22,090 nucleotides of DNA from CAZNVB01 sp964576265 (GTDB lineage: Bacteria; Acidobacteriota; Aminicenantia; Aminicenantales; UBA8522): assembly GCA_964576265.1 (NCBI GenBank), contig CAZNVB010000005.1, positions 1-22,090 on the forward strand, written 5' to 3'. Position 1 is the stretch's first letter. Each line of letters begins with the position of its first letter. This document shows positions 14,148-21,722 of the stretch, in pieces. The notes beneath the pieces were generated by a model, which had not been told where the DNA came from, did not search any database, and was given only the letters and a program-made list of their open reading frames with translations. The position numbers and the translations under genes are program-made.

Positions 14148-17100
14148 TTATCTTAGGTCCGAAAGATCGGCGAGCTGCTTCCTGGCAGGCAGAAAATAAG
14201 GATAGAGCCGAAGCGCCTTCAGGAATTCCTCCTGGGCCTCTTTTTTCTTGCCCTTTCCACGCAGACCAAGGCCTAAAAGATAATGAAAATTGGCCTGCCG
14301 CCTTCCGATCGATTCTTTCTCTCCGAACTTGGCGAAATAATCCATCGCTTCGCTCCTGGCCAAGCCGTCTTGGGCAGAGCGGATCAGCCCGTCAAAGACG
14401 CAGCGGGCCTCTCCTTCCCGCCCGAGCTTGAGCCAGGAGAGGCCCTGATAATAGGCGCATTCCAGAGAGCCCGGCGACTCGGCCACCGATCGTTCAAACG
14501 CCGCCCGAGCATCCCCCAATTTGCCCAGGGCGAGAAGCGCCTCGCCGATGAAATAGAAGACTTCCCCGGCTCTCCCTCCTCTCGCCGGCTTCCCGACTTC
14601 CAGGTTCTCAGGGTATTCAAGAGCGGATTCGAAATCTTTAAGTGCCTGGACCGGGTTTCCCTCGGCCAGGGATTTTTGCCCTCGGCCGAGGCAGGCATCG
14701 ACAAAGACATCATGGATCCCGCCGCCGCCTTCCCAGACATGAAAATGATGATTCCGCAAGAGCTCGATGGCCCGGTCATAGCGGCCGAGACCGACGAGAA
14801 GCGCGATCTCCTTTGAAAGGGCGTCATCCCTCCGGACAATGACATCATGATTTCGTTCCAGGACTTCAAGCCTGGCTTCAGGAGAGACTCCGGCAAGGTC
14901 GGCAACCTCTTCCCATTCGAAATAGAGACGCGGGTCCTGCGGGGCTCGAGCAATGGCCTTCTCCAGGGAAGCGACTCCAGCGGGGAGATCCCCTTTGACA
15001 CGGGCATAAGCGATCCCGAGGTTTCTGTGGACGGCGGCGGATGAGTCATCCAGAGCGACCGACTTCTCCCATTCGAAGATCGCTTTTTCCGGCTGCAGCT
15101 CAAAAAGGAGATTCCCGAGATAATGCACCGCCCGGGCATTCCGCGGATTTTCCCTTTCGGCCCATTCGAGAACCGGGATGGACTCCAGACGGAAGGGAAA
15201 ACAAAAATCTGAAGGTCTGTCGGACGCCCGGCGGAGATAGCCCCCAGCCTCGCCTTCTTTCCCAAGATGGTGGGAGTAAAACGCGAGATAATAAAAGAGC
15301 ATCGGGTTTTGACCGGCTTCGCCGCTTTCAGCCTCGATCCGGGAAAGAATTTCCTTCGCTTCCTCAAAAAAACCGCACCGACTGTAGTCGAGGGCAAGCT
15401 CAAGGTGATTCTGAAGGTCGCTCCGCATTCGACTCCGGAGCACTTTCCGGACCTCTCGAGCTTCGTCCCCCCGACCGCAGGAAGAGAGAATCAAGCTCAG
15501 TTCGTTCGCCGCCCAGAAATCAAGAGGATCCCGGCTCAAGCTTTCTCGGGCTTCTTTTTCCGCCTCTTCGAGACGTCCCGATTTTCTCAAAAGGACCGCT
15601 CGTAAAAAATGTGCTTGCGGGTTGAGAGCGTTCGAGGCAAGCGACCGGTCGATCGAATCGAGCGCCACTTCCCAATCTTTCCGTCGGGCAGCGATTTCGG
15701 TGAGCCGGGCATTCGCCGGCGCCGCCCAGGCGGCGTTCCAGGCGGCTCTCGAAAGCGCCGACCAGGCTTCATTCTCTCTGCCCTGGGCGTCAATCGCCAA
15801 GCCCAGGTAATATAAAGCCTCCCCGTCTTTTGGCCGGGTGTAATTTCTGCTCTGCCGGGAAACAGCCCGCCGGAGCGCCTTTTCCGCCTCCTCGTTCATC
15901 CCCCTCATAAGATAAAGACGTCCCAGAGCCGTGTTCACCCGGCTGTCATCCGGATCCCTTTTCAACGCTTCCTTATAATAGGAAACCGGGTCGATGGCGG
16001 GGTGATGGAACTGCTCGATGCGGAGGCCTGTAAGATAAAGCTCCTCAACGGTCGCGATTTGACCCGGCGCCGGCGGCGGAACGACCCGCTCGGGAAGAGG
16101 GCCCTCCTTTTTTTCGGGCGGCCGGAAGCTGATCAATTCTTCCCCGTCGGCAGAAAAAAGGGAAACCTCAAGCGACGATTCATCTTTCCCGGCAAGAACG
16201 GGAATTTCTTCCGTGAACGGACGCTCTGGACTGATCTCGATCCGGCGGTCGAGAAGGAGGGCTCTGCCCTGCTTGACAACCGCCCTTGCTCCTCGCCGAA
16301 CGGAAGTGGAATGAAAACCGACCAGGGCCCGCGAGCCCTCGATCATCTCCAGGTTGCAGGCGGCCCGCGGATTCGCTCTCTTCACGCCCCTTATGCCTCG
16401 CACCGGATACCAATACTGCCTGACGATCTTTGTTTCGCCCGGCTCCAGCCAGCTGTAATCGGGCTGGTTGTCGGAGAAGGATCCGAACATGAGCTCAAGA
16501 TATGGACCGTCCGAATCGGTCAGGATTTTTTCCCAACGCCGCCCCTCGCTTCCCGTTCCCCATGTCCAGAGTTTTTTCCCGGGCGAATCTTCATGGCGGC
16601 CGACGAAGACGACCCCGGCGTCACGGCCGTGGTCGTAGCCGGCCATAAAATCCTCCTCCGAGTCAAAGGCGAAAAAAGAAGTCGGGGCCGGATGATTTTT
16701 CCACCAGGAGACATCCACCCCGCTCGAATAATCGACTCCGTTATAAACCTCACGGGAAATCGGCCAGTGAGAAAATTCGTTTTTGCCGTGAAACGTCGCC
16801 ACCGTCGTCGAAGGGGGAAAGATGATCTGATAGTTCTCGTTCGCCTGAACAGCCGCATTGGCCCAGCAGAGAATGGAGTGAGCGAAAGGCGTCCGGTTCG
16901 CGATCCGGTAGTGGACTTCGAGAACCGACGTTCCCGGCCGGAGTGTCAGGCCGACCGACCACCTCATCCGGTGGCGAAGCTCGGTCTCTCCGACCCAGAT
17001 GGACTTGCTCCCATCGGCATTCTCAATGATCGCCCAATCCACCGGCAGGAACGACGTGGCCCGGTGATGATGAGGGATGTTCCACTCGACGCCGCCCGAG

Positions 17101-17540
17101 ATCCAGGCGCCGAGCATGCCGATGAGCGCCGGCTTGATCACATGCTGCCGGTAGAAAAAATGGTAACCGTTTGTCCTGTCCACCGCCTCGAAGATTCGGC
17201 CCCCGATCTCGGGAAGGACGCAGATCCTCAGATATTCGTTCTCCAGATAAAGGGCCCGATACGTTTTATCTGTTCGAACATCGGTCAGGACGTCGAGCAA
17301 GGGGTAAGGATAGACCTTCCCTTTAGCTCCCTGATAAGCGCGCCCGAAATAGAAAATCGGGTGTCGTTCGGGCTGTCCCACCAAGTAGGTCGGGATAACG
17401 AGAGCTTCCGACCAGGCTCTGACCACCGGAGCGGCAAAGGCCGGCCGGCAGAAAAAGATGGCGAAGACGAACAAGAAAAAGAAGCGAAAGAGAGTCCCGA
17501 ACGTCGATTTCCCGGCGAAACATGATTGGAAAGCGTTCAT
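14148..17540 (-). CDS. Exported DUF5107 (mutarotase-like) protein with about 15 TPR repeats
   Basis: 1130 residues from the ATG at 17540, which has GAGGAAG just upstream; a longer frame opens to 17645, but that start would lie upstream of the promoter at 17561-17589. A signal peptide is clear (FRFFFLFVFAIFFC, then RPAFA/AP near residue 36). Residues about 40-490 are a DUF5107 domain, a galactose-mutarotase-like beta sandwich: VLPEIGGRIFEAVD, SGGVEWNIPHHHR, WVGETE and WLEPGETKIVRQYWYPV. From about 505 to the end come roughly fifteen TPR units, such as ALGRLYLMRGMNEEAEKAL and YLGLGLRGKGKKKEAQEEF. The DUF5107-TPR pairing is known but uncharacterised biochemically as far as I know; carbohydrate binding is inferred from the fold. 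It follows the dGTPase-like gene on the same strand after 101 bases. Confidence 0.88.
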   Translation of the reverse strand: MNAFQSCFAGKSTFGTLFRFFFLFVFAIFFCRPAFAAPVVRAWSEALVIPTYLVGQPERHPIFYFGRAYQGAKGKVYPYPLLDVLTDVRTDKTYRALYLENEYLRICVLPEIGGRIFEAVDRTNGYHFFYRQHVIKPALIGMLGAWISGGVEWNIPHHHRATSFLPVDWAIIENADGSKSIWVGETELRHRMRWSVGLTLRPGTSVLEVHYRIANRTPFAHSILCWANAAVQANENYQIIFPPSTTVATFHGKNEFSHWPISREVYNGVDYSSGVDVSWWKNHPAPTSFFAFDSEEDFMAGYDHGRDAGVVFVGRHEDSPGKKLWTWGTGSEGRRWEKILTDSDGPYLELMFGSFSDNQPDYSWLEPGETKIVRQYWYPVRGIRGVKRANPRAACNLEMIEGSRALVGFHSTSVRRGARAVVKQGRALLLDRRIEISPERPFTEEIPVLAGKDESSLEVSLFSADGEELISFRPPEKKEGPLPERVVPPPAPGQIATVEELYLTGLRIEQFHHPAIDPVSYYKEALKRDPDDSRVNTALGRLYLMRGMNEEAEKALRRAVSRQSRNYTRPKDGEALYYLGLAIDAQGRENEAWSALSRAAWNAAWAAPANARLTEIAARRKDWEVALDSIDRSLASNALNPQAHFLRAVLLRKSGRLEEAEKEARESLSRDPLDFWAANELSLILSSCGRGDEAREVRKVLRSRMRSDLQNHLELALDYSRCGFFEEAKEILSRIEAESGEAGQNPMLFYYLAFYSHHLGKEGEAGGYLRRASDRPSDFCFPFRLESIPVLEWAERENPRNARAVHYLGNLLFELQPEKAIFEWEKSVALDDSSAAVHRNLGIAYARVKGDLPAGVASLEKAIARAPQDPRLYFEWEEVADLAGVSPEARLEVLERNHDVIVRRDDALSKEIALLVGLGRYDRAIELLRNHHFHVWEGGGGIHDVFVDACLGRGQKSLAEGNPVQALKDFESALEYPENLEVGKPARGGRAGEVFYFIGEALLALGKLGDARAAFERSVAESPGSLECAYYQGLSWLKLGREGEARCVFDGLIRSAQDGLARSEAMDYFAKFGEKESIGRRQANFHYLLGLGLRGKGKKKEAQEEFLKALRLYPYFLPARKQLADLSDLR

Positions 17541-17560
17541 TTCTTCCTCGCTCGACCTCC

Positions 17561-17589
17561 ATTTTATTTTTCCGCTCTCCGTTTGGCAA
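17561..17589 (-). promoter_or_regulatory. Candidate promoter for the DUF5107-TPR gene
   Basis: Minus-strand TTGCCA (17589-17584), 17 bases, TAAAAT (17566-17561). The ATG is 20 bases downstream. It matches the promoters before the kinase and the second regulator in hexamers and spacing, and it supports 17540 as the true start. Confidence 0.5.
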
Positions 17590-17641
17590 AAGAAAAGAAG
17601 GGTTTTTTCGTGAGAGAAGAGATCCGTCTTTGCGGCGCGGA

Positions 17642-18670
17642 TCAATAAGACTGGGACCGAGGAAAGAAGAGTTTTTCAAAGAGGGCAAGAGCGTAGAGAT
17701 CGGTCATCCCGGCGATAAAATCCGCCGCCCGCCGTTCCGCGCTGTCCTCACGAGGATAGGGCTTGAGAAATTCCGCCGGATGTTCGAGGACATGACGGAA
17801 AAGGTCGGAAAGGACCTTTTTGGCTTTCTCCACCTCTTCCCTCGCTCGGGGGCTGAAATAGACTTTGTCGTAGAGAAATTCGCGAAGCTCGACGACCGCC
17901 GCCATGATCTTCGGCGTCATGGCGATTCTTTCCAGACCGCATTTCAAGCTCGCCCTGACCACATCCTCTACCAGGCAATCGATCCGGCTGGCATGCCAGC
18001 GGCCCAATGTCCGGATGAGCCGGGCCGGGATATCCTCGTCCCGGATGATCCCCGCCCGCACAGCGTCGTCGATATCATGATTGACATAGGCGATCACATC
18101 GGAGACTCGGACGATTTGACCTTCAAGAGTCCGCGGCATCTCTTCCGGCTTTTCGTCGAGGATATCTCCGCGTCCCTTGGAGTGATGGCGGATCCCGTCC
18201 CGGACTTCCGCGGTCAGGTTGAGCCCTTTGCCTTCGTACTCGAGTTTCTCCACCACCCGGAGGCTTTGCTCGGCATGAGAGAACCCGTCGGCGAGAATCG
18301 CGTCGAGCGTTTCTTCACCGGCATGTCCGAACGGCGTGTGGCCGAGGTCGTGGCCGAGAGCGATCGCCTCGGTCAGGTCTTCGTTGAGGCGCAGCGCTCG
18401 GGCGATCGTCCGGGCGATCTGCGAGACTTCAAGAGTGTGCGTCAACCGGGTGCGGTAATGGTCTCCAAAAGGAGCGAGGAAGACCTGGGTCTTGTGTTTC
18501 AGCCGGCGGAAAGACTTGGAGTGAATGATCCGGTCTCGGTCCCGCTGGAAAGCCGTGCGCAGGGAATGAGGGTTTTCCGGCCGCTCCCGACCCTTCGATT
18601 CCGAGCTCAGCGAAGCCCGGGGAGAAAGCGTCTGTCTCTCAATCTCTTCGAGCTTTTCCCGGATGCTCAT
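17642..18670 (-). CDS. dgt: dGTPase-like HD-domain deoxynucleotide triphosphohydrolase
   Basis: 342 residues, matching the shorter dGTPase-like group of HD hydrolases that remove triphosphate from dNTPs. The metal-binding set is intact: H78 in RTRLTHTLEV, H107-D108 in GHDLGHTPFGHAGE, and D191 in VRVSDVIAYVNHD. AFQRDRDRIIHSKSFRRLKHKTQVF (about 40-64) is the conserved N-terminal block. The length fits the group that includes many Gram-positive and thermophile enzymes rather than the 505-residue E. coli Dgt. Substrate preference among dNTPs is often broad or allosteric in this group. AGAGGA sits 9 bases before the ATG and a TGATATAAT extended -10 just beyond it, so the leader is very short. It is divergent from yggS across 101 bases. 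Confidence 0.92.
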   Translation of the reverse strand: MSIREKLEEIERQTLSPRASLSSESKGRERPENPHSLRTAFQRDRDRIIHSKSFRRLKHKTQVFLAPFGDHYRTRLTHTLEVSQIARTIARALRLNEDLTEAIALGHDLGHTPFGHAGEETLDAILADGFSHAEQSLRVVEKLEYEGKGLNLTAEVRDGIRHHSKGRGDILDEKPEEMPRTLEGQIVRVSDVIAYVNHDIDDAVRAGIIRDEDIPARLIRTLGRWHASRIDCLVEDVVRASLKCGLERIAMTPKIMAAVVELREFLYDKVYFSPRAREEVEKAKKVLSDLFRHVLEHPAEFLKPYPREDSAERRAADFIAGMTDLYALALFEKLFFPRSQSY

Positions 18671-18691
18671 CAGCGTTTTTCCTCTTTGCGG

Positions 18692-18700
18692 ATTATATCA
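18692..18700 (-). promoter_or_regulatory. Extended -10 promoter for dgt
   Basis: Minus-strand TGATATAAT (18700-18692) is a perfect extended -10 (TGnTATAAT). No good -35 is seen, as is common for extended -10 promoters. It lies 21 bases from the dgt ATG. Confidence 0.6.
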
Positions 18701-18771
18701 CAGCTCCCTCCCAGCGGACACGTTCGTCTTGAATTTTGCCGTCAATTGGTTCATCATTCCGCCGGAGCGCG

Positions 18772-19506
18772 ATGATTCGAGAAAATGTCCGGGCCGTCCT
18801 GGCCGAACTTCCGGCCGGGGTGGAACTTGAAGCCGCGGCCAAATCCCGTCGGCCGGAAGAAATTCTGGAGGCGGTCGAAGCGGGCGTCCGGATCATCGGC
18901 GAAAATTATGTCCAGGAGGCCCAGGCGGCTTTCGCCGCCATCGGCCGCCGCGTCCGCTGGCATTTCATCGGCCATCTCCAGACGAATAAAGTCAAGAAAG
19001 CCGTCGAGATCTTCGACCTCATCGAGACGGTCGATTCCCTGGATTTGGGTCGGGAAATCGAAAAGCGGGCCCAGGCGCTCGGCAAAATCCAGCCTGTCCT
19101 CATCGAGATCAACAGCGGCCGGGAGCCGCAGAAATTCGGCGTCTTCCCTGAGGAGGCCGCCGACTTGATCCGGGAGATCAGCCGGCTTTCCCATGTCCGG
19201 ATCGAGGGCCTGATGACCATGGGACCGGAGACGGGCGATCCGGAGGAATCCAGGCCTTATTTCCGGACGACGAAAGAGCTCTTCGATAAGATCAAAAAGA
19301 TGCGCCTGCCCAATGTCGCCATGTTGCGGCTTTCGATGGGCATGTCCCATTCCTACCGCGTGGCCGTTGAAGAAGGCGCCAACCTTGTTCGTCTCGGAAC
19401 AAAGCTTTTCGGACCGCGGCCGGCCAAAACCGCCGACCCGAAGACGGCGGCAAAAAAATCCGAGAGAGAGACTGAGCCGGTGGACCACAAGGAGAGCGAG
19501 CCATGA
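18772..19506 (+). CDS. yggS: YggS/PLPBP-family pyridoxal-phosphate homeostasis protein
   Basis: 244 residues, alanine-racemase-like barrel without the second domain. The PLP lysine is K24 in EAAAKSRRPEEI. Family blocks follow: IIGENYVQEA, WHFIGHLQTNKVKKAV, IEINSGREPQKFG, VRIEGLMTMGP and LRLSMGMSHSYRVAVEEGANLVRLGTKLFG. YggS proteins bind PLP and keep vitamin B6 and amino-acid pools balanced; they have no firm enzymatic activity. I chose the ATG at 18772 (GGAG 4 bases upstream, short spacing); a TTG at 18736 would add 12 residues without family similarity. The last 25 or so residues after FGPRP are a charged tail, unusual for the family. The stop overlaps the next start as ATGA, so the epimerase is translationally coupled. 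Confidence 0.92.
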   Translation: MIRENVRAVLAELPAGVELEAAAKSRRPEEILEAVEAGVRIIGENYVQEAQAAFAAIGRRVRWHFIGHLQTNKVKKAVEIFDLIETVDSLDLGREIEKRAQALGKIQPVLIEINSGREPQKFGVFPEEAADLIREISRLSHVRIEGLMTMGPETGDPEESRPYFRTTKELFDKIKKMRLPNVAMLRLSMGMSHSYRVAVEEGANLVRLGTKLFGPRPAKTADPKTAAKKSERETEPVDHKESEP

Positions 19507-20594
19507 AAATCGCGGACATCGAGATCTATCAATTCGATATCCCGCTCGAACAGCCGTTCAAAATTTCCATCGGGACGATGTTCGCGGCGAACGACGTACT
19601 GATCAGGATGATGACAGACTCCGGCCTGACCGGCTGGGGCGAGGCCTGCCCGTTCCCGCCCATTACGGGCGAGACCCAGGAGACGAATATCGCCGTTGCT
19701 CGGAATTTAAAGAAGATTCTCCTCGGACAAGATCCCTTCGCCGTCGACGGATTTCTCCGGCAGGCGGGAAGTTTCGTCCGGACAAACCCGAGCATCGTGG
19801 CGGCGTTCGATATGGCGATGTACGACTTGCAGGCTCAAGCGCTTTCTTTCCCTCTCTTTCGTCTTCTCGGCGGAGAAAAAGCCGCCATCGAAACCGACAT
19901 CACCGCCGACCTCGATACGCCGGAGAAAATGGCCGAGCGGGCCAAGAAATTTCTTCAAGCCGGATACCGCAAGCTCAAAATCAAGGTCGGTCAGGATCCC
20001 GATCTCGACCTTGCCCGCCTGGAGGCGATCCGGGCCACGGTCGGATTCGAATGCGCCTTGAGCATCGACGCCAACCAGGGATGGACTGTGCCGCAGGCAG
20101 TCCGGGCGCTTCAAAAAATGGAAAAATTCGACATCGCCTTTGTCGAGCAGCCCGTTGCCTGGTGGGACATTTCAGGTCTGGCCGAAGTCCGGCGACGCAG
20201 TCCGATCCCGGTCATGGCGGATGAATCGCTCTTCACCCCGCACGACGCGATCCGCCTTGTCAGGGCCGAGGCCTGCGACTATTTCAATATCAAGCTGATG
20301 AAATCGGGGGGGATCCTGAACGCTCTCCGCATCGCCCATGTGGCCGCGGCGGCCAATATCCGCTGTCTCGTCGGCTGCATGCTTGAAACGCGGCTCGCCC
20401 TGACGGCTGCCGCCCATCTGATGGCCTCCCAGCCGAATATCGTCTTCGCCGACCTCGACGGCCATACTTCCCACACCCTCGACCCTGTCAGAGGAGGAAT
20501 GATTGTCGAAGGCGGTCGAATCACCCTTCCGGAAAAACCCGGTCTCGGGCTGGAGATCGATTTCGAGTTTCTGGCGAAATTGCGGCCGGTCTGA
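19503..20594 (+). CDS. Dipeptide epimerase, enolase superfamily (L-Ala-D/L-Glu epimerase-like)
   Basis: 363 residues of the muconate-lactonising-enzyme subgroup. The capping domain (1-120) has GWGEACPFPPITGET. In the barrel the catalytic residues are visible: K159-x-K161 (KLKIKVG), metal ligands D189 (IDANQGW), E215 (FVEQPV) and D240 (MADES), and the second acid-base Lys K264 (NIKLMKSGG). The DLD pair (D317, D319 in FADLDGHTS) is the DxD signature by which dipeptide epimerases hold the substrate amino group. Known members epimerise L-Ala-D-Glu from peptidoglycan or other dipeptides; which dipeptide cannot be told. The ATG overlaps the yggS stop by four bases, and the next gene starts 17 bases after its stop. 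This tie to two PLP-linked genes is not the usual muropeptide-recycling setting. Confidence 0.9.
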   Translation: MKIADIEIYQFDIPLEQPFKISIGTMFAANDVLIRMMTDSGLTGWGEACPFPPITGETQETNIAVARNLKKILLGQDPFAVDGFLRQAGSFVRTNPSIVAAFDMAMYDLQAQALSFPLFRLLGGEKAAIETDITADLDTPEKMAERAKKFLQAGYRKLKIKVGQDPDLDLARLEAIRATVGFECALSIDANQGWTVPQAVRALQKMEKFDIAFVEQPVAWWDISGLAEVRRRSPIPVMADESLFTPHDAIRLVRAEACDYFNIKLMKSGGILNALRIAHVAAAANIRCLVGCMLETRLALTAAAHLMASQPNIVFADLDGHTSHTLDPVRGGMIVEGGRITLPEKPGLGLEIDFEFLAKLRPV

Positions 20595-20611
20595 GCGGAG
20601 GAGGATTGTCG

Positions 20612-21703
20612 ATGCAAGGGATGGAGAGCCCGCCGGGAGCGGAGACGACCATCGACGGCCGGCGCTATCTCTATTTTGCCGGAACCGGCTATTACGGACT
20701 TCACGGCCATCCCGAAGTCGTCAAGGCCGGGATCGAAGCCCTGCGCCGCTTCGGGACGCACAGTGCCACCTCCAGAGCGGGCTTCGGAAACAACCCCGTC
20801 CTTCACCTCGTCGAAAATCGTCTCCGGCAATTTTTTGCCTCCGAGGACGCCATCTATCTCCCCTCGGGATACCTGAGCAGCCTCGTCCTTGTCCAGGGTC
20901 TCGTCGATCGTTTTGAGGATGTTTTTGTCGACGAAGGCGCCCATTTTTGCGTCTTCGATGCCGCATTCTCAGGACAGCGGCCCGTGTTTAGATTCCGACA
21001 CCTTGACCCCGACGACTTGAAAAGTCAACTTCGCCGACATCTCCGATCTCGCCGGAGTCCCCTCCTTTTAACGGACGGCGTCTTCCCGACATTCGGGAAG
21101 ATTGCTCCTCTCGCGGATTACGCCGAAATCCTTGCGCCGTACGACGGGTTGATCGGACTTGACGACGCCCACGGGGCGGGAGTCCTCGGCCCGAACGGCC
21201 GGGGCACGGCCGAACACTTCGGCCTCGAGTCGGAAAATCTCTATCCAGTAGGCACTCTGAGCAAGGCCTTCGGCGGCCACGGGGGTTTCGTCCTCGGAGA
21301 TCGAAAAACGCTCGAGCGGATTCGGGCCGTGTCGGGAGCCTACATCGGATCGACCCCAGCGGCGACGCCGGTCGCTGCCGCCTCGGCCAAGGGGATCGAG
21401 ATTCTGTCCGCCCGGCCTGAAATGAGACTCCGGCTGAGAGAAAACGTTGCCGCCGTCAAAAAAGGTTTAAAAAAAATGGGCCTTCCCGCCGATGAGACTC
21501 CGGTTCCCATTGTCGCTTGGTCCTTGAGGTCGGAAAGGGCCATGCGAAACATTCACCGGGAGCTGATGAGCCGGGGGATCGCCATCGCTTTTCTTAAATA
21601 TATCGGCGCTCCGAAGGCCGGCGTGCTGCGGATCACGGTTTTCTCGACTCATACCAAGGAGCAGATCGAGCGTCTGCTCTCCGAACTCGCTCGCCTCCTC
21701 TGA
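20612..21703 (+). CDS. PLP-dependent alpha-oxoamine-synthase-like enzyme (KBL/BioF family)
   Basis: 363 residues, aminotransferase fold type I, closest in layout to 2-amino-3-ketobutyrate ligase, BioF and serine palmitoyltransferase. These join an amino acid to an acyl-CoA with loss of CO2. Seen are GYYGLHGHPEVVKA (26-39), SGYLSSLVLVQGL, a ring-stacking His (H111 in DEGAHF), GLDDAHGAGVLG (D185, H187) and the Schiff-base lysine K218 in GTLSKAFGGHGG. It is about 30 residues shorter than family members because the N-terminal arm is missing. The usual TDGVFSMDGDIAPL reads TDGVFPTFGKIAPL (154-167), an altered substrate-side loop. The ATG at 20612 has a perfect GGAGGAGG 7 bases upstream, which excludes the TTG at 20606. 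It is third in the yggS operon. Acyl donor and amino acid are unknown; it could be a simple aminotransferase or lyase. Confidence 0.85.
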   Translation: MQGMESPPGAETTIDGRRYLYFAGTGYYGLHGHPEVVKAGIEALRRFGTHSATSRAGFGNNPVLHLVENRLRQFFASEDAIYLPSGYLSSLVLVQGLVDRFEDVFVDEGAHFCVFDAAFSGQRPVFRFRHLDPDDLKSQLRRHLRSRRSPLLLTDGVFPTFGKIAPLADYAEILAPYDGLIGLDDAHGAGVLGPNGRGTAEHFGLESENLYPVGTLSKAFGGHGGFVLGDRKTLERIRAVSGAYIGSTPAATPVAAASAKGIEILSARPEMRLRLRENVAAVKKGLKKMGLPADETPVPIVAWSLRSERAMRNIHRELMSRGIAIAFLKYIGAPKAGVLRITVFSTHTKEQIERLLSELARLL

Positions 21704-21722
21704 CTAAAGCCGCTTTCCGTCC

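Noticed and set aside
16002..17525. Open reading frame of 507 codons on the plus strand opposite the DUF5107 domain
   Set aside because: Same reason: complement of a strongly supported gene.
17541..17645. N-terminal extension of the DUF5107-TPR protein
   Set aside because: A start at 17645 would precede the promoter at 17589-17561 and bury the signal peptide; no ribosome site.
18736..18771. TTG start for yggS
   Set aside because: Adds 12 residues without family similarity and without a ribosome site.
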